Assembly (NCBI RefSeq): GCF_003056345.1
Contig: NZ_PYWB01000007.1
Span: forward strand, 186,001 to 250,000
Direction of reading: 5' to 3'
DNA from: Devosia submarina
Lineage (GTDB): Bacteria > Pseudomonadota > Alphaproteobacteria > Rhizobiales > Devosiaceae
Length of the DNA stretch: 64,000 nt
Shown here: piece by piece, positions 16,172 to 25,741 of the stretch
How the letters are laid out: every line of letters starts with the position of its first letter
Numbering within the stretch: position 1 is the first letter of the stretch
The notes under the pieces: model-generated
What the model was told of the DNA's origin: nothing
The model's input: the letters and a program-made list of their open reading frames with translations, nothing else
Database searches by the model: none
Program-made: the position numbers and the translations under genes

Positions 16172-17585
16172 TGGCGCCTCCCGAGCGGATTGGCTCTTCC
16201 TGCGCAGGGCCCGGATTGATGCCCGATGCGCGATGCGGCCCTTTGTCGAGTTCGTGATCTTCCTCGAAAATGGGCGGCCGGCGCATGAGGCGAAGCAGGT
16301 AGAAAACGCCCGCGCCAAAGACAATGAAGTAAACAATGATGAAGGCGAGGAGCGAGGCTCCCACGGCCGGGGCGTCTACGGGCGAGAGGCTCTCGGAGGT
16401 ACGCATCAAGCCATAGACCGTATAGGGCTGGCGCCCCACTTCGGTTGTGTACCAGCCGGCAAGCACGGCCACGAAGCCCGATGGCCCCATGATCAGTGCC
16501 GCTCGGTGCAGCCAAGTATTGGTGTAGAAATTGCCACGCCAGCGGGCCCAGAGCGACCAAAGGCCGGTTGCCAGCATCAGAAAGCCCAGCCCAACCATGA
16601 TGCGGAAGGTGATAAAGGGGATCAGCGCCGGAGGGCGGTCCTCGCGGGCCCATTCCTTGAGGCCCTTGATCTCGCCATCGAGTTCATGGGTGAGGATCAG
16701 CGAGCCCAGCTTCGGGATTTCGAGCGCGAAATGGGTGGTTTCGGCTTCGTCATCGGGAATGCCGAACAGGATCAGCGGGGCGCCGTCAGTGTGCGTCTCG
16801 TAATGTCCCTCCATGGCGGCGATCTTGGCGGGCTGGTGTTCAAGCGTATTGAGGCCGTGCAAATCGCCCACGAATATCTGTACTGGCGTCACAAGAGCCG
16901 CCATCCACATGGCCATGGAGAACATGATCCGGGCCTGCCGGTTTTCCCGATCCTTCAGCAGATGCCAGGCGCCCACGGCGCCGACGGCAAAGGCCGTGGT
17001 CAGAAACGCTGCAAGCACCGTATGGGTCAGCCGGTAGGGAAAGGAGGGATTGAAGATGATTGCCCACCAGTCCACAGGGACAAAGCTGCCATCGGCCGCG
17101 ATGTCAAAGCCGGCGGGGGTGTGCATCCAGCTATTGGCCGAGGTGATCCAGGTGGCTGAAATCAGCGTGCCCACCGCCACCATCAGGACGGCAAACATGT
17201 GAAGCGTGTCCCCTACTCGCTTGCGCCCGAACAGCGCTATGCCCAGAAATCCAGCTTCCAGGAAAAAGGCGGTGAGCACTTCATAGCCCATGAGCGGCCC
17301 GATCACCGCGCCGGCCCTTTCGGAGAACACGGACCAATTGGTGCCGAACTGGTAGCTCATGACAATGCCGGACACGACGCCCATGCCGAAGGTCACGGCA
17401 AAGATGGTTTTCCAGTATTCAAAAAGCTTGAGATAGGCGTGATCGCGCTTCCAGAGCCAAAGACCATTGAGGACGGCCAGATAGCTCGCGGTTCCGATGG
17501 AAAAGGCGGGGAACAGGAAATGGAACGAGACGGTGAAGGCGAACTGGATGCGCGCCAATATTTCCGCTTCTTGACCAAAGGTCAT
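16161..17585 (-). CDS. cydA: Cytochrome bd-type quinol oxidase subunit I (CioA-like, short Q-loop)
   Basis: The 474-residue haem-binding subunit. Candidate ligands line up with E. coli CydA: H22 (high-spin haem), H188 and M330 (haem b558). E102/E110 match the proton path. K254 and E259 match the quinol-site pair. The motif GRQPYTVYG (384-392) is conserved. The Q-loop between about 245 and 320 is short, as in cyanide-insensitive oxidases, so the enzyme is probably CIO-type with ubiquinol as donor. It acts in the inner membrane under low oxygen, cyanide or other respiratory stress. The operon is cydA-cydB-DUF2474; no cydCD genes are nearby. Confidence 0.95.
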   Translation of the reverse strand: MTFGQEAEILARIQFAFTVSFHFLFPAFSIGTASYLAVLNGLWLWKRDHAYLKLFEYWKTIFAVTFGMGVVSGIVMSYQFGTNWSVFSERAGAVIGPLMGYEVLTAFFLEAGFLGIALFGRKRVGDTLHMFAVLMVAVGTLISATWITSANSWMHTPAGFDIAADGSFVPVDWWAIIFNPSFPYRLTHTVLAAFLTTAFAVGAVGAWHLLKDRENRQARIMFSMAMWMAALVTPVQIFVGDLHGLNTLEHQPAKIAAMEGHYETHTDGAPLILFGIPDDEAETTHFALEIPKLGSLILTHELDGEIKGLKEWAREDRPPALIPFITFRIMVGLGFLMLATGLWSLWARWRGNFYTNTWLHRAALIMGPSGFVAVLAGWYTTEVGRQPYTVYGLMRTSESLSPVDAPAVGASLLAFIIVYFIVFGAGVFYLLRLMRRPPIFEEDHELDKGPHRASGINPGPAQEEPIRSGGASAN

Positions 17586-17785
17586 GCAACCACCCCTTGT
17601 AAGCCGGCCTGAGGGCGCCGAGGGCTGGTCTGGGAAGCAATCAGCCGGTCGGGGCGCGGACTCTGCGTCGAGGCTTATTTAGCAGTTGCCCTGGCTCATA
17701 GCCATGAGGGTGGGGCAATTTGCCCGAGGGGAGAGGCCTGCCACCAAGCCCGGGGGCTCGGTGGCGGCGTGCGTTCTATGGCAGA

Positions 17786-18130
17786 TTATTCGACCAGGCT
17801 GCGAGCCGGGTTGAAGGTTTCGGCAGTCCAGCCGCTGTCGGTCACGCGAGCGCCGGTGGTGTTGGCTGATGTGGCCTGGCGTGGCTGCAGGGTATCCTTG
17901 TCGAGAAGGACAAAGCTGTGGGCACCGGTTTCGGCATCGCGGGTGTCGACGCGGATCAGATTGCCCCATTCTTCGACGTTTTCGGCAGCAATGCCCTTCT
18001 GGGCGAGCGTTGCAATCAGGCTTTCGGGCGAGCGACCATGGATCTGGAGGTCATTCTCGTACTCCTCAGCAAAAGAGACAGCCGGCGTGAATGCCATTAC
18101 AGCGGCGAGGACGAGGAGTTTCTTATTCAT
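17786..18130 (-). CDS. Small periplasmic protein divergent from a two-component system (PepSY-like)
   Basis: A 114-residue protein with a clean signal peptide (1-21, MNKKLLVLAAVMAF...SFA) and AAAGGAAC before the ATG. The mature part has a helix (SPESLIATLAQKGI) followed by strand-like segments, a layout like PepSY domains, which often accompany QseBC-type two-component systems. It is transcribed divergently from the response regulator at 18327, so it may be a target or a periplasmic modulator of that system. The family call is tentative. Confidence 0.75.
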   Translation of the reverse strand: MNKKLLVLAAVMAFTPAVSFAEEYENDLQIHGRSPESLIATLAQKGIAAENVEEWGNLIRVDTRDAETGAHSFVLLDKDTLQPRQATSANTTGARVTDSGWTAETFNPARSLVE

Positions 18131-18326
18131 TTGGATGTTCCTTTCTTTCGAACATCCCTGTGCTTTGTCATGCGAGCATTGCCTCAACATTGCGGCTGGA
18201 GCTATGCATGGCTCCCATGTGTTTAGGGCAAAGATCGGGGCGAAAAATGAAGGCGTGCCCGATGCATAGCAGAGCTGGAGTCTTGCGCTGGTGCCGAGCA
18301 CCTGGGCGAAAGGGTAAGGGCGCCGC

Positions 18327-19004
18327 ATGCGGATTTTGCTGATCGAGGACGAGCTGGAACTGGCGACAATGGTGCGGGTGGCGCTGGAAAAGCGCGGCTT
18401 CGTGGTGGACCAGGCCGCGACATTGGCCGTGGCAATCGAGGCCATCGAAACCATCGAGCACGATGCGGTGCTGCTGGACCGGCAATTGCGCGATGGCGAC
18501 GGAATGACGCTGCTGCCGTTGCTGCGCTCCCAGCGGCCCAATGTGCCAGTGATCGTCATTTCGGCGCTGGGCACGCCGGTGCACCGGGTGGAGGGGCTTG
18601 ATCTGGGGGCTGATGATTACCTGGCCAAGCCATTCATCATGGATGAGCTGGTGGCGCGCATTCGGGCCGTGATGCGGCGGCCGGCGAGCTTTAATCCGCA
18701 GGTGACTACCGTTGGCAACCTCGTGTTCGATCTGACGCGTGGCGTTGTGGCGGTGGAGGGGCAGCCGCTTGAGTTGCCGCGGCGCGAATATCTGGCGCTG
18801 GAGAGCCTGGCGCGGCGGGCTGGCTACACCGTGCGGCGGCGGACGCTGGAGGAGGATGTTTATGGGGCGGATGATGAAATCCAGTCCAATTCGCTCGATG
18901 CCCATCTTTCCCGATTGCGCCGGAAGCTGGCCGATCGCGGGGCGACGGTGGAAATCCATGCGGTGCGCGGCGTGGGCTATCTCCTGCGGCAGTTGAACCA
19001 GTGA
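18327..19004 (+). CDS. OmpR-family DNA-binding response regulator
   Basis: A 225-residue two-domain regulator. The receiver domain shows the acidic pair E8/D9, phosphoacceptor D51 (LLDRQLRDGDG), S79 and K101 (AKPF). The C-terminal OmpR/PhoB winged helix (about 130-220) ends with the loop NSLDAHLSRLRRKL and RGVGYLL. It overlaps the kinase gene by four bases (GTGA). The closest styles are QseB/PmrA. Its signal and targets are unknown, but the divergent periplasmic gene is the first candidate. Confidence 0.94.
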   Translation: MRILLIEDELELATMVRVALEKRGFVVDQAATLAVAIEAIETIEHDAVLLDRQLRDGDGMTLLPLLRSQRPNVPVIVISALGTPVHRVEGLDLGADDYLAKPFIMDELVARIRAVMRRPASFNPQVTTVGNLVFDLTRGVVAVEGQPLELPRREYLALESLARRAGYTVRRRTLEEDVYGADDEIQSNSLDAHLSRLRRKLADRGATVEIHAVRGVGYLLRQLNQ

Positions 19005-20368
19005 CAGGGCAGCGCAACCAGCCGCTGGCGCAGCGGCTGACGCGGCGCACCATTGCGGTGCAGCAGCTGACGCTGGCCGTGTTCTTTGGCGTGGTGATCT
19101 TTCCCATCTTTGTTTTGCCGCTGCTGCTGGGCGTGAGGGATACATCGCCGATTGATCCACGCGTGCTGGATGTCTTTGAGCGTTCGCTGAACTTCGGTGC
19201 CGAGGGGCGGTTCGGCGTTGAGCCGAACGAAGAATTGCTGGATCTTGCGGAGCGCCATCCCGGCATCTGGTTTTTCGCCCAGGACGAGGATGGGCAGGAG
19301 GCGAGCTTCGGGGACGTACCCGATGAAATGATGGCGCTGCGGCCGGCGCTGAGCCAGATCGCGTCCCTGCACATCACGGTGGGACCCGAGCGGGCGCAGG
19401 AAACCTTGGTGGTTCGCACGCAGATGAGCGAGCATGGCTTGTTGCGGATGGCGACGGGCGGCGGGCCGCACATCAATCCATCGCTGATCGTGCAGATCGG
19501 CTCGATCAGCATAGCTGCAGCGACGCTGATCGTGCTGGCGCTGGCAAGCGCGATTGCGGTGCCCCGGCTCATCCGGCGGGATTTGCGGAGCCTCAATGCG
19601 GCGGCAGAGGCGGCCGAGCACATCCGGATCGAGCGCGGTGGAGACAGAATTCCCGAGGCGGATTTGCCGGCCGAGGTCGGCGTTTTGGTTCGCGCGATCA
19701 ACAGGGCGCTGGAAAGGCTCGATGAGGCTTATTGGCGGCGCGAGCGTTTTCTTGCCGGCACCGCTCATGAGCTGCGCACGCCGCTGGCAGTCCTGCAGAC
19801 GCGGATCGAGACGGCGGAGCCCTTTCCCCTGCAACAGCAATTGCTGGCAGATGTGGGCAGGCTGACCGAATTGACCAACCAATTGCTGGATCTGCAGCGC
19901 TTTACCATGGCCAGTCCGGAGCTGGTTCGGGTGGATCTGTGCGAGCTGGCGTCGGCCGCGGTTGCGGACCTGGCGCCGCTTGCCATTGCGAATGGCTATG
20001 AATTGGGGCTCGAGGGGGCGGAACGGCCCATCTGGATCCTTGGCGATGAACGAAGCCTGCGGCATGCCATCAGCAATATCGTGCGCAATGCGATCAGCTA
20101 TGGCGGCAATGCGGGCACGATTGTTGTGGAGGTTTCACCATCGGGGCGGCTGAGCGTGCTGGATCAGGGTCCCGGCATACCGCAAGCGGAGCGGGACCGG
20201 ATCTTTGAGCCGTTTTACCGGCTGACACAGGGCTCGGAAGGCGCGGGGCTGGGATTGAGCCTCGTTCAGAGCATTGTTGCGGTGCATGGCGGCAAGCTGT
20301 CGATCGGCGCCTCGCCGAGCGGCGGGGCCGCGTTCACCATCGAGTTCCAGCTTGCCGGCGAACAGTAG
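19001..20368 (+). CDS. Sensor histidine kinase
   Basis: A 455-residue membrane kinase starting at a GTG that overlaps the response-regulator stop. Two membrane segments (about 20-44 and 162-187) flank a periplasmic sensing region of roughly 115 residues. A HAMP-like linker follows, then the H-box FLAGTAHELRTP (His near 256), an N-box (NIVRNAISYGG), the G1 box DQGPGIP and the G2 box GAGLGLSL. It phosphorylates the regulator at 18327. The stimulus is unknown. It ends six bases from the convergent sugar permease gene. Confidence 0.93.
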   Translation: MTGQRNQPLAQRLTRRTIAVQQLTLAVFFGVVIFPIFVLPLLLGVRDTSPIDPRVLDVFERSLNFGAEGRFGVEPNEELLDLAERHPGIWFFAQDEDGQEASFGDVPDEMMALRPALSQIASLHITVGPERAQETLVVRTQMSEHGLLRMATGGGPHINPSLIVQIGSISIAAATLIVLALASAIAVPRLIRRDLRSLNAAAEAAEHIRIERGGDRIPEADLPAEVGVLVRAINRALERLDEAYWRRERFLAGTAHELRTPLAVLQTRIETAEPFPLQQQLLADVGRLTELTNQLLDLQRFTMASPELVRVDLCELASAAVADLAPLAIANGYELGLEGAERPIWILGDERSLRHAISNIVRNAISYGGNAGTIVVEVSPSGRLSVLDQGPGIPQAERDRIFEPFYRLTQGSEGAGLGLSLVQSIVAVHGGKLSIGASPSGGAAFTIEFQLAGEQ

Positions 20369-20374
20369 ATTTGG

Positions 20375-21337
20375 CTACCGCCTCGCCTGTCCCACGGAGC
20401 CGGCGCCGACCGCGACAAGTATCAAGCCGCCGACAAGCACCTGGCGGATATAGCTGTCGACGCTCATCTGGGTGAGGCCATTGTCGAGGACGCCCAGCAC
20501 CAGGACGCCGACGGCGGTGGCAAGGATGCGTGGTTCGCCATGGCGGCTCATGGTGGTGCCAAGGAACACCGCGGCAATGGCGTTGAGCATCAGACCACTG
20601 CCCTGCACCGGATTGGCCGAGGCGACGCGGCTCGCATACATGAGGCCCCCGGCCGCGGCGGCAAGCCCGGTGAGCGAGAAGGCGATGAGGCGCAGGCGCC
20701 TGACGTTGATGCCGCTGAGATAGGCGGCCTCCACATTGCCGCCAATAGCGTAGAGCCGGCGACCAAAGGTGGTTTGCTCAAGCATTACCCACACGGCCAG
20801 AACGACGACGATGGCGATGATCGACAGATTCGGCAGGCTAATGGCGACGCCGCCCCATTCGCCAAGCGGCAGGCCGCTCCGGGCAAAATTGCCGAATTCT
20901 TCGGGGATGGCGCGGCCCGAAATGGTCTTGCCGCCGCTGACCACAAAGGCAAGGCCCGAAAACATGGTCATGGTAGCAAGCGTCGCTATGAAAGGGAGGA
21001 TGCCGACAAGGCTCACCATGGCGCCATTGAAGGCGCCGCCCAAAAGGCCAACGACCAGCGCCACCGCCACGGCGGCCCAGACGGGCTGGCCCGCCACCAT
21101 CATCAGGGCCGCGACAATGCCGGCAAGGCTTGCGGCTGAACCGACGGAAAGATCGAAATCCCCCATGACCATGACGATGGTCATGCCGGCGGCCACCACC
21201 ATCAGCATGGAAACCTGCTGGGAAATGTTGAGCCAGTTGCGTGCCGTGGGGAATGTGCCCGGCAGCATGATGGAGAAGAAGGCAAGGATGGCGACAAAGC
21301 CAATCAGCGTGCCGTAGCGGCGAATAAAAAGCTGCAT
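20375..21337 (-). CDS. Sugar ABC transporter permease (RbsC/CUT2 family)
   Basis: A 320-residue membrane permease of the ribose/galactose type, with about eight to ten hydrophobic segments and the family segments GDFDLSVGS and GGxxxGAFNGAMVS. I chose the ATG at 21337, immediately after the stop of the ATPase gene, because the upstream in-frame ATG (21373) lies inside that gene. A single permease presumably forms a homodimer, as in RbsC. It is the last gene of the binding protein-ATPase-permease operon 23834-20375. Confidence 0.92.
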   Translation of the reverse strand: MQLFIRRYGTLIGFVAILAFFSIMLPGTFPTARNWLNISQQVSMLMVVAAGMTIVMVMGDFDLSVGSAASLAGIVAALMMVAGQPVWAAVAVALVVGLLGGAFNGAMVSLVGILPFIATLATMTMFSGLAFVVSGGKTISGRAIPEEFGNFARSGLPLGEWGGVAISLPNLSIIAIVVVLAVWVMLEQTTFGRRLYAIGGNVEAAYLSGINVRRLRLIAFSLTGLAAAAGGLMYASRVASANPVQGSGLMLNAIAAVFLGTTMSRHGEPRILATAVGVLVLGVLDNGLTQMSVDSYIRQVLVGGLILVAVGAGSVGQARR

Positions 21338-21339
21338 GT

Positions 21340-22893
21340 TCAGGCGACCATACCGGGCGAGCGGCCATAGCAAAGATTGATGAGATCGTCTTCGCCAATG
21401 CTGGCGGCTTCGACAATCCCCGTGATTTCGCCCTGGCGCATGATGGCGATCCTGTCGCTCATGCCAAGCAGCTCGGGCAGGTCCGAGGACACAAGGATTA
21501 CCGCAGTTCCCTTCCCTGTCAGTTCGCGGACAATGGAATAGATGTCGAACTTGGCGCCGACATCGACGCCGCGTGTCGGCTCTTCGAGCAGCAGGAGCCG
21601 CGGATTGCCCGCCACGGCCCTGGCCAGAACCACCTTTTGCTGGTTGCCGCCACTGAGCTCGATGACGTCCTGCCCCGGACCCACGGCCTTGAGGCGCATA
21701 TTGGCGCCGAGTTCGGCGGCAAAGCGCCGCTCGCGCCGGGGTGCCAGAAGGATGCCGGCGCGGCTCTGGCGCTTGAGGTGGGCAAGGGTGATGTTCTCGA
21801 AAATCGGTCGGCGCATGACCAGCCCTTCGGCGCGGCGCTCGCGGGGCACATAAGCGATGCCGCTTTGCCAGGCTGCGGCGGGCGAAGATGGCTTATAGGG
21901 TAAATCGCCCAGAATCATGGTGCCGGCCGTCAGCCTTGCAGCGCCAAACAGAGCGCGAATAAGCTCGCCCTGCCCGGAACCACTAAGACCGGCCACACCC
22001 AGCACTTCCCCTTCGCGCACGGAAAAGCTCACCGGCCCAAGCCCGGGGCCGGCCAGGCCCGATGCGGCAAAGGCCAGAGCCTTGCGCGGAGGCTTGAGCT
22101 GTTTGGGATAGGCCTCCTCCACCTTGCGGCCAATCATCATGGCAACGAGATCATCATGGGTGATGTTGGCCATGGCGCCACTGTCGATGGAGCGGCCATC
22201 GCGCAGCACCGTTGCCCGATCGCACAGGGCCATGATTTCATCGAGGCGGTGGGAAACATAGATCACCGAGCTGCCCGAGGCACGGATTTCGCGCAGTACG
22301 CGAAACAGGCGCTCGCTCTCATCGCGCGTCAGAGCCGCCGTTGGCTCGTCCAGCACATAAAGCTTTGCATCATCCAGCAGGGCGGCGGAAATGCGGACCA
22401 GCATCTGATCGCCCAGGCTCAGTTCGCCCAAATTCCCACTAGGCTTAATATGGTCGATGCCCAGGCGCTCGAGCGCACCCTGGGCTTCCCGATTAAGACT
22501 TGCCCAATCCACCAGCAGGCCAGCACGGCGCGGATAGAAGCGCCCCATGAAAATGTTCTCCGCCACCGAGAGGGTGGAAACAACATTGAATTCCTGGTGG
22601 ATGAAGCGGAGCCCCAGCCGATAAGCCGCCTTGGTCGAGCCGATGGTGACTGTCTCGCCATTGACAGCGATGGTGCCGCCATCGGGCGCAACGACCCCCG
22701 CAAGGATCTTGATGAGGGTGGACTTGCCTGCCCCGTTCTCGCCCATCAGCGCATGGATTTCGCCCGGTGCCACGACGAGATTGGCCCCGGTCAGTGCCGG
22801 AACGCCGGCATAGGCCTTGGTGATGGATGTAGCGGAAAGAAGGGGCATGGAAGGAGCCCCGACGGGGTCCTCCACGATGGCGTTTTGGGACAA
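21340..22893 (-). CDS. Sugar ABC transporter ATP-binding protein, double-domain (RbsA/CUT2 family)
   Basis: A 517-residue fusion of two ATPase domains. The first has Walker A GENGAGKST, a variant signature LSLGDQ and Walker B LYVLDEPTAAL. The second has the degenerate Walker A usual for RbsA (GLSGSGQGEL) but a full signature ELSGGNQQKV and Walker B LLLLEEPTRGVD. It energises uptake with the permease at 20375 and starts eight bases after the binding-protein gene. The substrate is probably a monosaccharide or polyol, to be phosphorylated by the divergent FGGY kinase. Confidence 0.94.
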   Translation of the reverse strand: MSQNAIVEDPVGAPSMPLLSATSITKAYAGVPALTGANLVVAPGEIHALMGENGAGKSTLIKILAGVVAPDGGTIAVNGETVTIGSTKAAYRLGLRFIHQEFNVVSTLSVAENIFMGRFYPRRAGLLVDWASLNREAQGALERLGIDHIKPSGNLGELSLGDQMLVRISAALLDDAKLYVLDEPTAALTRDESERLFRVLREIRASGSSVIYVSHRLDEIMALCDRATVLRDGRSIDSGAMANITHDDLVAMMIGRKVEEAYPKQLKPPRKALAFAASGLAGPGLGPVSFSVREGEVLGVAGLSGSGQGELIRALFGAARLTAGTMILGDLPYKPSSPAAAWQSGIAYVPRERRAEGLVMRRPIFENITLAHLKRQSRAGILLAPRRERRFAAELGANMRLKAVGPGQDVIELSGGNQQKVVLARAVAGNPRLLLLEEPTRGVDVGAKFDIYSIVRELTGKGTAVILVSSDLPELLGMSDRIAIMRQGEITGIVEAASIGEDDLINLCYGRSPGMVA

Positions 22894-22901
22894 GAGCCTA
22901 T

Positions 22902-23834
22902 CTACTCGGCAGCGTTGGCTGCAGTGACGAGCTTGGTGGGCACATAGGTCACCGTTTGAAGGATTTCCTCGCCGGCCAGCACACGGGCGACGGCTTCGGC
23001 CGTTGCCGTGCCGATGCCGGTAAAGTCCTGCGCTACCGAGGCCTCGAAATTGCCGCCCGCCGCGATGGCTTCACGGGCCTGCGGGTTGGCGTCGATACCG
23101 GTGATCACAATACCCTCGCCAGAACGGCCAGCAGCCTCGATGGCCTGCAGCGCACCAAGCGCGGGCTGGTCCCAGGCGGCCCATACGGCGTTGATGCTGC
23201 CCGGTTCTGGATTGGCTGCAAGAATGGCTTCCATCTTGGCGCGGCTATCGGCAATGCCGCCGTCCGACACGTCCGGGGTTACGCGATCAATGATCTCGAT
23301 ATCTGGGTAGTTGCCGAACACGGCATCAGCGACCACGCCACGCACCTGCACGGGCGGGAAGGCCTCGAACACGAACATGACCACATTGCCTGCGCCCTTG
23401 ATGCGATCGGCAACATAGGTCGCGGTTTCCGCGGCCATGGCATAGCCGTTGGACGTGACATTGGTGACCAGCAGCGGATCGGCGCCCGCATCCATGCCGA
23501 TGACCGGAATACCGGCGTCAGACGCCGCCTGCAGGCCAGCACTTACCTGGGTGGGGTCGACATTGATGACGATGGCATCAACATTTTGCACCACAAGATC
23601 TTCCATGCGGCTGATGACGGCGGCAACGTCTCCAGCCGTGTCGATGACATTGAGGTCCCAATCGTTCTCGGCGGCGACAGCCTCGAAGGCTTCCACATAG
23701 AACTGCGTGCCGGGCTGAGCCATGTAGGGCGTGACGATGGCGACTTTGGCCTGGGCCAGCGCCGCGCTCGTGCCGATGGCCGTGGTGGCGAGAAGGATGC
23801 TGGCGAATGCCAGGGCGGATTTGTTGATCGACAC
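22902..23834 (-). CDS. Sugar ABC transporter substrate-binding protein (RbsB/peripla_BP_4 family)
   Basis: A 310-residue periplasmic binding protein. The signal peptide (about 1-28) ends in ALAQA. Family features include KVAIVTPYMAQPG, IDTAGDVAAVISRMEDLV, DAIVINVDP and IPVIGMDAG, which line the sugar cleft in RbsB-like proteins. It is the first gene of its operon and divergent from the FGGY kinase at 23948, so the 113-base gap probably holds both promoters. The ligand is not evident. Confidence 0.93.
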   Translation of the reverse strand: MSINKSALAFASILLATTAIGTSAALAQAKVAIVTPYMAQPGTQFYVEAFEAVAAENDWDLNVIDTAGDVAAVISRMEDLVVQNVDAIVINVDPTQVSAGLQAASDAGIPVIGMDAGADPLLVTNVTSNGYAMAAETATYVADRIKGAGNVVMFVFEAFPPVQVRGVVADAVFGNYPDIEIIDRVTPDVSDGGIADSRAKMEAILAANPEPGSINAVWAAWDQPALGALQAIEAAGRSGEGIVITGIDANPQAREAIAAGGNFEASVAQDFTGIGTATAEAVARVLAGEEILQTVTYVPTKLVTAANAAE

Positions 23835-23947
23835 TGAAGAGCCCTCCTGTTACCGCCGGACGAGAGCGGGCGGTTGTTTTCCTTGTTGTTCAAAGGACTA
23901 TAAGAGGCACCTGCCGGTGGGCAAGCAGGATTTGGGGGAGAACGGGC

Positions 23948-25408
23948 TTGGATTTCTGCCTGATCGGAATTGATGTCGGGACAACCGCAACAAAGGCCAC
24001 GCTGATCGACGCGGCAGGCGCCGAATTAGCAAGCTTTGTTTGTCCGCATGGGACGATGCGCAATGCTCCCGGCATGGCCGAGCAGAGCCCGCAGGACTGG
24101 ATGGATGGCGTGCTCGGCGCGCTCCAGCAGTTTTCTGATGTCGTGGAATGGAAGCGCGTTATCGGCGTTGGTCTGACTTCGCAGGTCAATTCCCATGTTT
24201 TTGTGGACGACAGCGGCGCTGCCGTGCGGCCGGGCATTATTTGGCAGGATATCCGGGCAGCCCAGGATGCCGCCGGGCTCGAGCGTCAGGTGAGTGCGGA
24301 GCAAAAGACCGCCTGGTTTGGCGGCCCGGTGCCGATCGATGCAAGCCACGCCTTGTCGCGCATGGCCTTTGTTGCCCGCACCGAGCCCGAAAATTGGAGG
24401 GCGACCCGGCATGTGCTCCTGCCCAAGGATTTCGTGGCGCTTAAGCTGACGGGTGCCGTGGCCAGTGATCCGGTAGCGGCGGTCGGGCTGGTTGATAGCT
24501 CCGGACGCTATGTGGAACCGCTGCTCGATCTGCTTCCGGGCGCAGCGGCGAGATTGCCGCCGCTCCACCCGTTCCACCACATTGTTGGTCGCATCAGCGC
24601 CGGCCTGCCTTTTGCCGGAGTGCCAGTCATGGTGGGGGCAATGGATGCCTGGGCCGGCATGTTTGGCTGCGGCGTGGTTGGCGATGGCGAGGCGATGTAC
24701 CAATCGGGCACCAGCGAGATTGCCGGGATCGTGTCCAGCACAGTTTTTCCGACATCTGGCGTGATCCTGTTTCCGCCCTACCAAGGGATTCGCATGCATG
24801 CGGCACCTACGCAGTCGGGCGGCGCATCGTTGACCTGGCTCTGCTCTTTGCTGGGGCGTTCGGCCGAGGAAGTGCTGGGAAAAACAGACGGGTTGCAGCC
24901 CGATGCTGCTACGCCGCTGTTTCTGCCGCATCTGGGCGGAGAGCGCGCGCCGATCTGGGACGCCACTTCGCGCGGGGTGTTTGCGCGGCTGGACGCCAAT
25001 ACGGGTCCGCAGGAGCTGACCCTTGCGGTGATGGAGGGGGTTGCCCATTCGGTGCGCTGGGCCTTTGGCGCGCTTCAGCAATCGGCGGGCGTGAAGCTTG
25101 GCGCGGTCCGCATCAGCGGGGGCGGTTCGCGGTCCGACACCTGGTGCCAGATCCGCGCCGATGTGCTGGGCTTGCCGCTGGCGCGGACAGCTATTCCGGC
25201 AGCGGCGGCTTTGGGCGCGGCGATCATCGGGGGCGTGGGCAGCGGGGCTTTTCCGTCACTTCCCAGCGCCGTACGCCAGCTGGTGCGGTTTGATCGGGAG
25301 TTCGAACCGGATGGGGCGCGGGCGGCGTTCTACAACGAGCGGTTCGCGCATTTTCAGGCGCTGTACCATGATCTACGGCCGTTCAATGAGCGGTTTGCCA
25401 GTCGCTAG
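23948..25408 (+). CDS. FGGY-family carbohydrate kinase (xylulokinase-like)
   Basis: A 486-residue sugar kinase with a TTG start preceded by GGGGGAG. The N-terminal phosphate loop IDVGTTATKA (about 8-17) and the C-terminal FGGY segment ISGGGSRSDTWCQ are clear, and the length fits xylulokinase/ribulokinase. Divergent from an RbsABC-type importer, it probably phosphorylates the imported sugar or its isomer. No isomerase or dehydrogenase is adjacent, so the substrate cannot be fixed between pentuloses and polyols. Confidence 0.9.
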   Translation: MDFCLIGIDVGTTATKATLIDAAGAELASFVCPHGTMRNAPGMAEQSPQDWMDGVLGALQQFSDVVEWKRVIGVGLTSQVNSHVFVDDSGAAVRPGIIWQDIRAAQDAAGLERQVSAEQKTAWFGGPVPIDASHALSRMAFVARTEPENWRATRHVLLPKDFVALKLTGAVASDPVAAVGLVDSSGRYVEPLLDLLPGAAARLPPLHPFHHIVGRISAGLPFAGVPVMVGAMDAWAGMFGCGVVGDGEAMYQSGTSEIAGIVSSTVFPTSGVILFPPYQGIRMHAAPTQSGGASLTWLCSLLGRSAEEVLGKTDGLQPDAATPLFLPHLGGERAPIWDATSRGVFARLDANTGPQELTLAVMEGVAHSVRWAFGALQQSAGVKLGAVRISGGGSRSDTWCQIRADVLGLPLARTAIPAAAALGAAIIGGVGSGAFPSLPSAVRQLVRFDREFEPDGARAAFYNERFAHFQALYHDLRPFNERFASR

Positions 25409-25410
25409 GT

Positions 25411-25731
25411 TCAGCTGCTTTCCCTGGCGAGCTCGCGCGCGCGGAGCCGGGCAATGACGAGAATCATTGTGGGCAGGAACATGGTGATGATGGTGTCGCC
25501 GATCGTGCCCCGAACGTCGATGTCGCCGTAAAGCGAGAGATCGCGCGTCATGTCAGCCATTTCGTTGATGAGCTGGAGCCCGAGCGCCACGCACCATGGC
25601 AGCAGGCTGCGGAAAGAGCGTCGGAACAGCAGCGCGGTAAGCAGATAGGCGGCAAGGCCGATCAGGGCATGCAGGGCCGGATCAGGCAGGCCGGTGGAAT
25701 GCCGGACCAGATCTTTAAGAGCTTCGATCAC
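25411..25731 (-). CDS. Small membrane protein (VanZ-like)
   Basis: A 106-residue protein with a GTG start and about three hydrophobic segments (roughly 20-36, 42-55 and 80-95). The pattern, a polar HALIG followed by AAYLLTALLF and a conserved NEMADM/DTIITM stretch, is like small alphaproteobacterial VanZ-type proteins. The function is unknown. It lies two bases from the convergent kinase gene and ten bases after the coiled-coil gene, so it is probably the end of a three-gene minus-strand unit. Confidence 0.7.
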   Translation of the reverse strand: MIEALKDLVRHSTGLPDPALHALIGLAAYLLTALLFRRSFRSLLPWCVALGLQLINEMADMTRDLSLYGDIDVRGTIGDTIITMFLPTMILVIARLRARELARESS

Positions 25732-25741
25732 GCCGAACGAT

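Noticed and set aside
15170-16219. Plus-strand frame of 349 codons opposite cydB
   Set aside because: It encodes a polar, low-complexity product that mirrors membrane codons of cydB.
20375-25408. RbsABC importer plus FGGY kinase considered as the inositol uptake system
   Set aside because: No GGAA-N6-TTCC site was seen in its promoter and the inositol pathway needs no kinase at this step.
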